From contig NZ_WIXN01000010.1 in assembly GCF_010994035.1 (NCBI RefSeq), positions 87,096-151,095 of the forward strand: a stretch of 64,000 bases of DNA. Direction: 5' to 3'. Every line of letters begins with the position of its first letter. Position 1 is the first letter of the stretch. The position numbers and the translations under genes were made by a program. Source of the DNA: Virgibacillus aidingensis. GTDB lineage: Bacteria; Bacillota; Bacilli; Bacillales; Amphibacillaceae. The notes beneath the pieces were generated by a model. It saw only the letters and a program-made list of their open reading frames with translations, ran no database searches and was not told the DNA's origin. Below are positions 57,354-64,000 of the stretch, in pieces.

Positions 57354-58250
57354 CTAAACTTTTAAAAACTTGCGTACGCTCATAACACTTCCCCATACGC
57401 CAATAAACGCACCGATTACAAGAATAATGAGGGAAAGCTGCCATGCAAAAGGATTAAACGGCAACAGCTCAACAAAACTGTAATTAATCCGTTCACTGAT
57501 GTTGGTATCTATATAGTAGTAACCGGCCAGCACGAGAGTAATGGGTATGATAGATCCCAATACCCCAAGCAGCATGCCTTCAATAAAGAATGGCCATCTG
57601 ATAAAACCATTTGTAGCACCTACCAATTTCATTATCCCTATTTCCTTGCTTCTCGCCATAATGGTTATCTTGATCGTATTGGATATCAAAAATATGGCCG
57701 TAAACACCAGGCCTAAAATCAAAATCAGCCCAACAGTTCTGGCATAGGTGTTAAATTGGAATAATCTTTCGACAACCCCCTGGCCATAATTGACTTCTTC
57801 AACACCTGCAAATGTTTCAATTTCGGCTGCAACTGTCACTGTATCTTCCGGGTCGAAGGTTCTTACAATATAGACATGGTTAAGCGGGTTATCCTGTTCA
57901 TATAACTGCCAGGCTTCTCCTTCTTCCCCCATACTGAAGATCAGTTTTTCCAATTCATCGTCTCTGGATGAGAATGTCACACTGTCTACCCCATTAAGTT
58001 CGGCAATTTGCTCGCCTAAATCCACAATGTCATCCTCTTCATTAAACGTCGGGTCGATCATCGCATTAATTTCTACATCATCTTCAATGTTGGCCGCCAT
58101 TTCATTAAGATTCAGCATTACTGCAAGGAACACAGCCACTAAAATAAGCGTCATCGTTACTGCACCAATAGAGGCAACAGTCATCCAGCCATTCCGGAAG
58201 ATATTTTTTAAACCTGAACGTAAATGTCTTGTAAATGTCCTAAACTTCAT
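57354..58250 (-). CDS. ftsX: Cell division permease-like protein FtsX
   Basis: A 298-residue FtsX: cytoplasmic N-terminus, span 1 (about 20-43), an extracellular domain (about 45-165), then three spans. SKEIGIMKLVGATNGFIRWPF is the conserved motif. It does not transport; it relays FtsE ATP hydrolysis to wall hydrolases. I chose ATG 58250 with GGGGTGA upstream; it overlaps ftsE by 11 bp. Confidence 0.93.
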   Translation of the reverse strand: MKFRTFTRHLRSGLKNIFRNGWMTVASIGAVTMTLILVAVFLAVMLNLNEMAANIEDDVEINAMIDPTFNEEDDIVDLGEQIAELNGVDSVTFSSRDDELEKLIFSMGEEGEAWQLYEQDNPLNHVYIVRTFDPEDTVTVAAEIETFAGVEEVNYGQGVVERLFQFNTYARTVGLILILGLVFTAIFLISNTIKITIMARSKEIGIMKLVGATNGFIRWPFFIEGMLLGVLGSIIPITLVLAGYYYIDTNISERINYSFVELLPFNPFAWQLSLIILVIGAFIGVWGSVMSVRKFLKV

Positions 58251-58926
58251 AGCCGTAATCACCCCGGTACTCGTCCCTTACAATTAAACCGTCCTCAATT
58301 GCAATAACTCTTCTCTTGATTGTGTTTACAATTTCCTTGCTATGTGTTGCCATAATCACTGTGGTGCCTCTTGAATTAATTTCTTCAAAAACCTCCATAA
58401 TTCCCCAGGACGTTTCAGGGTCAAGGTTACCGGTTGGTTCGTCTGCAATGACTATTTTTGGATTATTAACAATGGCTCTGGCAATGGTTACCCTTTGCTG
58501 TTCCCCGCCCGACAGCTCATCCGGCATAAATCTTGCCTTGTTCTTTAATCCGACAAGTTCAAGCACTTCCATTACACGTGTCCGAATGTTTCGGGGTGAT
58601 TCTTCAATAACCTCCAGTGCAAAAGCAATATTTTCATAGACTGTCAGTTTTGGCAGCAATTTAAAATCCTGAAATATCACGCCTATATCTCTTCGTAAAA
58701 AAGGTACCTTTCTTTCTTTCATCTCACTTAAATCATTGTTATTAATAATGATCGAGCCTGAAGAGGGTTTGACTTCTCTGTAAATCATTTTTATGAATGT
58801 GGATTTGCCTGCGCCGCTGGGACCGACTATATAGACAAACTCGCCTTGGTCTATATTGATATTTATGCCATTTAAAGCGGTAACGCCATTGGCATAAGTC
58901 TTATATATATCTTTCATCAAAATCAT
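58240..58926 (-). CDS. ftsE: Cell division ATP-binding protein FtsE
   Basis: A 228-residue ABC ATPase: Walker A GPSGAGKST, signature LSGGEQQR, Walker B IVIADEPTGNLD, H-loop ATHSKEI. It pairs with FtsX. ATG 58926 follows AAAGGTGA; the 23-codon extension to 58995 lacks coding character. In B. subtilis FtsEX controls CwlO at the lateral wall and sporulation entry. Confidence 0.94.
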   Translation of the reverse strand: MILMKDIYKTYANGVTALNGININIDQGEFVYIVGPSGAGKSTFIKMIYREVKPSSGSIIINNNDLSEMKERKVPFLRRDIGVIFQDFKLLPKLTVYENIAFALEVIEESPRNIRTRVMEVLELVGLKNKARFMPDELSGGEQQRVTIARAIVNNPKIVIADEPTGNLDPETSWGIMEVFEEINSRGTTVIMATHSKEIVNTIKRRVIAIEDGLIVRDEYRGDYGYEV

Positions 58927-59359
58927 ATAGCTATCACCTTTACAGTTAATGTTGTAATTCTCGGTTGTCTGTTCTTCTTTACTATGTATCTGCAAAAATT
59001 ATTTAATGACTGTCTGTATTTGCTTACTGAATAATTCTCATTTATTATAACATCTTTTCCGTCGGATTTTGGCTAAATTTATATTACATTTGTGTTTCAA
59101 AAAGACGCTTTTTGAAATCTCCTGTCATGTTTGCGCTGTTTTATAAATAAATTGTTATATTGGCTGCCTGCCGTTCCATTGATACATGGCAATTCAGCAG
59201 CATATGACAACTGAAAAGTTATTGTAAAAATAAAGGTTTGGTAATTTTGCAAGGAGAGTTAAATAACAGAAGGAAATGAGGAAAAAATAACATTAAAAAA
59301 AACCTGATCCTTATGTAAGATAAAAGATCAGGTTTTTGCATTCTGCACTATTCAGTTCA
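58927..59359. other. cccB-ftsE intergenic region
   Basis: About 430 bp containing the ftsE promoter (unresolved) and the cccB terminator at 59298-59337. No gene is evident. Confidence 0.5.
59298..59337 (-). terminator. cccB terminator
   Basis: Perfect 12-bp stem AAAAACCTGATC / GATCAGGTTTTT with a T run, 22 bp beyond the cccB stop. Confidence 0.88.
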
Positions 59360-59740
59360 TTATTGCATTTCTGCCAACCAAGCAGCAATATTATCCTTAT
59401 CTTCACCTGTTGCCAATCCAGCTGGCATAGAACCTTTACCATTTTCAATGATGTCAGCAATTTCTTCTGCAGAATAGTTAGAACCTACATTTTGCAGATC
59501 AGGACCTGCTCCGCCTGACAAGTCAGCACCATGGCATGATGCACAACTTTGCTCGTAAGCTTCTTCAGCTGCTGCGGTATCAACAGCACCGCCGCCATCA
59601 CCGTTATCGCCTGCAGATTCCTCAGTATCCGTATCGCCGCCATCATCAGCCGGCTCTTCCGTACCGCCGTCGTCACCGCCGCCGCAAGCGCCCAGTACAA
59701 GTGCGGAACCAAAAACAATTGTTAATAACCACTTTTTCAT
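59360..59740 (-). CDS. cccB: Cytochrome c-551 lipoprotein CccB
   Basis: A 126-residue lipoprotein cytochrome c. Lipobox LVLGAC (Cys19) is followed by a long flexible linker of Gly/Asp/Glu, then a c-type heme domain with CASCHGADL (CxxCH) and an axial Met in GSMPAGLA. It is anchored on the outer membrane face and carries electrons to terminal oxidases; it could feed the CuA NO reductase in this window (inference). ATG 59740 with GGGGGA is preferred over 59746. B. subtilis cccB lies in the same place next to ftsE and prfB. Confidence 0.92.
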   Translation of the reverse strand: MKKWLLTIVFGSALVLGACGGGDDGGTEEPADDGGDTDTEESAGDNGDGGGAVDTAAAEEAYEQSCASCHGADLSGGAGPDLQNVGSNYSAEEIADIIENGKGSMPAGLATGEDKDNIAAWLAEMQ

Positions 59741-59928
59741 GCACAAATCCCCCTAACCAATGATTTAATATCGTCATACCTTATTATAACCGTTTTGATA
59801 TTTTTTAAAACCCATCGTTAATATAATAAACATGGTAGAAATGGGAAATAATATTGACATAACAACGTGTTGGGCCATTTGTGTCAAATTCATGAAAGTT
59901 GTTTAGAACTGCTGTTATATCAAGGTTT

Positions 59929-59944
59929 TGTGACATAAGTCATA
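59929..59944. promoter_or_regulatory. Possible Fnr/CRP-type site upstream of cccB
   Basis: TGTGA-CATAAG-TCATA differs from TGTGA-N6-TCACA by one base. A -41.5 position would require the -10 TCTAAA at 59902-59907, which matches the consensus at 4 of 6 bases, so activity is uncertain. Confidence 0.4.
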
Positions 59945-60037
59945 TTATTTTCTCCTATGATTTTATTGCATGACGGGAAAGAAGTTAATGGCAAATATTG
60001 TAATTCTCTATCTGATTTCTTGTATTTTCAATATAAA

Positions 60038-60064
60038 AGTAACCGCAGTGTTACTGCGGTTACT
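60038..60064 (-). terminator. prfB terminator
   Basis: Perfect 12-bp stem AGTAACCGCAGT / ACTGCGGTTACT with 3-nt loop, then TTTT on the minus strand, one base after the prfB stop. Confidence 0.85.
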
Positions 60065-60065
60065 G

Positions 60066-61167
60066 TTAATTCATTTGCGAACGCAGATAGGCATCAATAA
60101 ACGGGTCGATTTCCCCATCCATTACTGCCTGGGTATTCCCAATTTCCTTGTTGGTCCTGTGATCTTTAACCATAGAGTAAGGGTGGAATACGTAAGAACG
60201 GATTTGACTGCCCCAGCCGATTTCTTTCTGCTCCCCGCGTATTTCCGCCAATTCCTCCTGCTGTTTTTCAATCTCAAGCTGATATAATTTGGATTTGAGC
60301 ATTTTCATAGCAGCATCACGATTTTTTATCTGGGAACGTTCATTTTGACAGGTGACAATTACATTTGTCGGCAAATGCGTAATCCTCACAGCCGAATCTG
60401 TTGTATTGACATGCTGCCCGCCTGCACCGCTTGCACGATACGTATCGATCTTGATATCCTCGGATTTTATTTCAATGTCCACATCATCCGTCATTTCCGG
60501 TGTTACATCACATGATACAAATGAAGTGTGACGGCGTCCCGATGAATCGAAAGGGGAAATTCGCACTAGCCGATGGATTCCTTTTTCCGCCTTTAAATTA
60601 CCGTAGGCATTATGGCCTTTAATAAGCAGGGTGACACTTTTCACTCCTGCCTCATCACCAGGGAGATAATCCAGCGTTTCCACTTTGAAATCCTTGTCTT
60701 CCGCCCAGCGCTGATACATGCGAAGCAGCATACTTGCCCAATCCTGCGACTCTGTCCCTCCCGCTCCAGGATGCAATTCCAATATGGCATTATTTGCGTC
60801 ATATGGTTCACTCAGCAGCATTTGCAGTTCAAAATCATTAATACCTTTCTTTAGTTCGGTTATCTCCGACTGTAAGTCATCAAATAATTCCTGATCATTT
60901 TCTTCTTTTACCAGTTCATAGGAAACTTCAACATTTTCGATTCTTTCTTCCAGATCCTGAAAGCTATTGACATAGCCTTTTAATCCGTTGGCTTCACTTA
61001 TTACTGCTTGTGCGGTATCCTGATCATTCCAAAATGAAGGGTCTGCCATTTCAAGCTCAAGCTCTTTGATTCTCTCTTTCTTCTTATCGAGGTCAAAGAG
61101 ACCCCCTGAATTCATTTATTCGATTGGTCATTTTCTCAAGTTCACTTTTTATTTCAGCCATTTCCAT
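60066..61167 (-). CDS. prfB: Peptide chain release factor 2, with programmed +1 frameshift
   Basis: RF2, 366 residues after a +1 frameshift. Translation starts at ATG 61167 (GAGGTG site), runs 24 codons to the in-frame TGA at 61093-61095, and continues one base further on. The slip site AGG-GGG-TCT-CTT-TGA-C has the internal Shine-Dalgarno AGGGGG and the CTT-TGA-C of classic prfB. The main frame carries the RF2 anticodon-like SPF (RISPFDSSG) and the catalytic GGQ (GAGGQHVN). RF2 reads UGA/UAA, so low RF2 favours frameshifting, an autoregulatory loop. Confidence 0.96.
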
Positions 61168-61200
61168 CTTTGTTCACCTCTATTGTTTATTTGGAAGGAA

Positions 61201-61224
61201 AACACTCCATAAAAATGGAGTGTT
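61201..61224 (-). terminator. secA terminator
   Basis: Perfect stem AACACTCCAT / ATGGAGTGTT overlapping the secA stop codon, followed on the minus strand by TTTTCC. It separates secA from prfB. Confidence 0.8.
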
Positions 61225-63739
61225 ATTTTCCATGACAATTTTTATATTTTTTCCCGCTTCCACATGGACATGGATCATTGCGGCCAACGTTCTGTGTTTT
61301 TACATAAGGTTTACGTGTCTTTTTCTTCTCTCCCTGTTGTCCGCCGGAAACAGCCTGGGTATTTTTAACTACTTCCTGGCGCTGCAGGTTGTCGCGTATT
61401 TCTGCCTTCATGATATATCTGGCCACTTCTTCTTCAATACTTTCGACCATAGATTCAAACATGGAGAAGCCTTCCATTTGATACTCGCGCAATGGGTCAT
61501 TTTGCCCGTACGCACGTAAATGAATACCTTGACGCAGCTGATCCATCTGGTCAATATGATCCATCCATTTTGTATCCACAGTACGGAGTAAAATAACCTT
61601 TCCAAATTCGCGCATTTGCTCTTCGGACAATTCTTCTTCCCTTTCATCCAGGCGTTTGCGTACCTTTTCCATGATCAATTCATTTATTTCTTCCGGTTCT
61701 TTCCCTTTAATATCTTTCAGGGAAATGTCATCCTGATTCAACAAGTTCCCGTGGACGTAATCAATAACGGCATTTAATTCCCATTCATTTTCATCGTCAT
61801 CCTGGGTATGTGTTGCTACCACACGTTCCAATGTGGAAATAATCATATTTTCGATAATCTCTCTCAGGTTCGTATCAGCTTCAATAACATCAAAGCGCTG
61901 TTTATAAATAATTTCACGCTGTTCCCTTAATACATCATCATAGGAAAGAACTGTTTTACGGGCATCAAAGTTATTCCCTTCCACGCGTTTCTGTGCTGAT
62001 TCCACTGCACGGGAGACCATCTTGCTTTCAATTGGCTGGTCATCATCCATGCCAAGACGCTCCATCATGCCTTTCAGATTATCTGAGCCAAACCTGCGCA
62101 TCAGCTCATCTTCCATGGACAGATAAAACTGCGTCGTTCCAGGGTCACCCTGCCGTCCTGAACGTCCGCGCAGCTGGTTGTCTATCCTGCGGGATTCATG
62201 GCGTTCCGTACCAACTACAGCCAGACCGCCAAGTTCTTTTACACCTTCACCTAATTTAATATCTGTACCGCGGCCGGCCATGTTTGTAGCAATCGTAACT
62301 GCGCCTTTTTGCCCGGCGTTTTCTATAATTTCCGCTTCCCTGAAATGATTTTTGGCGTTTAACACGTCATGTTTTACCCCCGCTTTTTTTAGCAGCTGGG
62401 ATATTAATTCAGATGTTTCAACGGCAACGGTGCCGACAAGAACAGGCTGTCCCGCTTCATGCCGTTCTTTAATTCCTGCTACAACTGCCTTAAACTTTCC
62501 TTCCATCGTTTTGTATATTAGATCGGCTCGATCCTCACGAATGATCGGTTCATTTGTGGGGATGGCAATAACATCCATATTATATATATTACGGAACTCT
62601 TCTTCCTCTGTTTTTGCAGTACCGGTCATCCCGGAAAGTTTATTGTACATCCGGAAGAAGTTCTGAAAGGTGATCGATGCCAGTGTCATACTTTCATTTT
62701 GGATTTGCAGGCCTTCTTTTGCTTCAATTGCCTGGTGAAGTCCGTCACTGTATCGGCGTCCTTTCATAAGCCGGCCTGTAAACTGGTCGACAATGACAAC
62801 TTCGCCTTCCTCCACCACATAGTCTGTATCACGATGCATGGAAACATGCGCTTTCAATGCCTGGTTTATATGATGGGTTAAAGAAACATGGTTTAAATCA
62901 AATAAATTTTCAATGTTAAAGTAACGTTCTGCTTTATTGATTCCTTCTTCGGTGAGCTGTACGCCTTTCGTCTTTTCATCATACGTATAATCCCCTTCCC
63001 TGTTCAGGGTAGCAACAAAGCTGTTCGCCTGCTGATATTGGGATGCGGATTTTTTCGCAGAGCCGGAAATAATTAATGGTGTTCTTGCTTCATCAATTAA
63101 AATGGAATCGACCTCATCAATAATCGCAAAATTTAATGGCCGCTGCACCATTTGCTCTTTGTATAACACCATATTATCCCTTAAATAATCAAAGCCAAAT
63201 TCATTGTTCGTACCGTAGGTGATATCACTGTTGTACGCATTTCTTTTTTCTTCTTTTGTTAAGCCATTCCCGTTTAAGCCCACGGTCAGCCCAAGAAACG
63301 TATACAGTTCGCCCATTTCCCTTGCGTCACGGTCTGCCAGATAGTCGTTGACAGTAATGATGTGGACGCCTCTGCCTTCCAACGCATTTAAATAAGCAGG
63401 CATGGTGGAAGCAAGGGTTTTCCCTTCCCCTGTTTTCATTTCAGCAATATTTCCGTTGTGCAATGCCACTGCACCCATCAGCTGGGTTGTAAACGGCCGC
63501 ATTCCCAGCACACGCTTTGATCCTTCACGGACAACAGCATATGCTTCAACCAAAATATCATCCAAGGTTTCCCCTTCCTCCAGCCTGCTTTTGAACGATT
63601 CCGTTTTTTGTTGAAGCTGCTCATCGGACAGTTTCTCCATATCGGGTTCCATTGCTTCAATCTGATCTACCGTTTTTTGTATTTTTTTTAATTGTTTTTG
63701 ATTCCCGTCCCCAAAAATCTTCTTTAATAAAGTTGCCAT
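61223..63739 (-). CDS. secA: Preprotein translocase ATPase SecA
   Basis: An 838-residue SecA1. Walker A is [11 protein letters not shown] (about 101-111), DEAD-like motif DEVDSILID, helicase motif RGRSGRQGD, and a C-terminal zinc-binding SEC-C motif [14 protein letters not shown]. It drives Sec-dependent export through SecYEG, including many exported proteins encoded in this window. ATG 63739 follows GAGGAGCGG. Gene order secA-prfB is that of B. subtilis. Confidence 0.97.
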   Translation of the reverse strand: MATLLKKIFGDGNQKQLKKIQKTVDQIEAMEPDMEKLSDEQLQQKTESFKSRLEEGETLDDILVEAYAVVREGSKRVLGMRPFTTQLMGAVALHNGNIAEMKTGEGKTLASTMPAYLNALEGRGVHIITVNDYLADRDAREMGELYTFLGLTVGLNGNGLTKEEKRNAYNSDITYGTNNEFGFDYLRDNMVLYKEQMVQRPLNFAIIDEVDSILIDEARTPLIISGSAKKSASQYQQANSFVATLNREGDYTYDEKTKGVQLTEEGINKAERYFNIENLFDLNHVSLTHHINQALKAHVSMHRDTDYVVEEGEVVIVDQFTGRLMKGRRYSDGLHQAIEAKEGLQIQNESMTLASITFQNFFRMYNKLSGMTGTAKTEEEEFRNIYNMDVIAIPTNEPIIREDRADLIYKTMEGKFKAVVAGIKERHEAGQPVLVGTVAVETSELISQLLKKAGVKHDVLNAKNHFREAEIIENAGQKGAVTIATNMAGRGTDIKLGEGVKELGGLAVVGTERHESRRIDNQLRGRSGRQGDPGTTQFYLSMEDELMRRFGSDNLKGMMERLGMDDDQPIESKMVSRAVESAQKRVEGNNFDARKTVLSYDDVLREQREIIYKQRFDVIEADTNLREIIENMIISTLERVVATHTQDDDENEWELNAVIDYVHGNLLNQDDISLKDIKGKEPEEINELIMEKVRKRLDEREEELSEEQMREFGKVILLRTVDTKWMDHIDQMDQLRQGIHLRAYGQNDPLREYQMEGFSMFESMVESIEEEVARYIMKAEIRDNLQRQEVVKNTQAVSGGQQGEKKKTRKPYVKTQNVGRNDPCPCGSGKKYKNCHGK

Positions 63740-63886
63740 TTTTTTAAACCGCTCCTCGATTTATCATTAACACGATTCGGTGTTTTTAATGAACAATAGT
63801 ACTTGTATAGTGTATAATAGAAATATTTCGGAAGGTAGCAAACCTATATGTTTTAGCCTGCCGAAAAAGACTTTAGTCCAACACTA

Positions 63887-63943
63887 ATCATAACATTACA
63901 CCTGGAAAATTGACAACTGGTTTGAAAACCAAGTTTGTGTCAA
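63887..63943 (-). promoter_or_regulatory. secA promoter and overlapping inverted repeat
   Basis: Minus-strand -35 TTGTCA (63911-63916), 18-bp spacer, -10 TATGAT (63887-63892). The -35 lies in one arm of an imperfect inverted repeat (TTGACAACTGGTTT at 63910-63923 with its near-complement to 63943) that may be the terminator of the gene upstream (hpf expected, outside the window) or an operator. Confidence 0.55.
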
Positions 63944-64000
63944 GCTTTTCTCGGTCCCCTTATAATACCAATATTTCTGGCACTCTGTATTTGTACGCTT

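Larger units (their letters stand above)
59741..60065. other. cccB upstream region
   Basis: About 325 bp holding the cccB promoter area, a partial Fnr-type site at 59929-59944, and the prfB terminator. No gene is evident. Confidence 0.5.

Noticed and set aside
63826..63900. c-di-GMP or other known riboswitch upstream of secA
   Set aside because: A GCAAACC string recalls the GEMM motif, but the GGACGCAAAGCC and tetraloop-receptor parts are missing.

Overview
The window comes from a low-GC, endospore-forming Firmicute of the Bacillaceae. Gene content and order (yui/yum, yut, yun, suf, uvrAB, minJ-ctpB-ftsXE-cccB-prfB-secA) match Bacillus subtilis chromosome segments. Protein style and small Na+-coupled transport genes suggest a halophilic relative such as Virgibacillus, Lentibacillus or Oceanobacillus; the genus is inference. 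Spore genes (yutH, yutC, lytH, yunB) show that it sporulates.

Layout. 1-21.2 kb is core: redox flavoproteins YumB/YumC, a Crp/Fnr regulator, Fe-S carriers (YutM, YutI), dapF, the yutH-yutC group, an amidase, the LytH spore peptidase, an NSS transporter with its micro-subunit, and yunB-E. A SufR-like Fe-S regulator sits in this part. 21.6-26.8 kb is the sufCDSUB operon; 27.0-31.9 kb is uvrB-uvrA. 32-52.3 kb is an accessory block apparently inserted between uvrB and minJ. It holds (a) an IS21-family element whose istA carries three single-base indels; (b) a very AT-rich locus with a lactococcin-972-type bacteriocin, its ABC exporter pair and a small membrane-anchored protein; (c) a PlcR-type regulator divergent from a 51-codon PapR-like secreted peptide, with an exact PlcR box between them; (d) ykoN/ykoP/ykoQ; (e) about ten copies of a 52-bp tandem repeat; (f) a denitrification cluster: a CuA-type NO reductase candidate, nirK and nosD-nosL-nosY-nosF without nosZ in view. 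52.7-64 kb returns to core cell-division, translation and secretion genes: minJ, ctpB, an M23 coiled-coil hydrolase, ftsX, ftsE, cccB, prfB with its programmed frameshift, and secA.

How parts work together. nirK and the NO reductase genes each have a TGTGA-N6-TCACA-type site centred exactly 41.5 bp upstream of a predicted start point, so nitrite-to-N2O conversion should be switched on together by an anaerobic regulator. The peptide gene next to the PlcR-type regulator has a perfect -10, a poor -35 and the PlcR box directly abutting it, the expected layout of an activator-dependent quorum-sensing loop. Its closeness to a bacteriocin locus suggests, but does not prove, density control of that locus. 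The most novel material is this quorum-sensing module, followed by the Asn-for-Tyr NO reductase candidate and the 52-bp repeat array.
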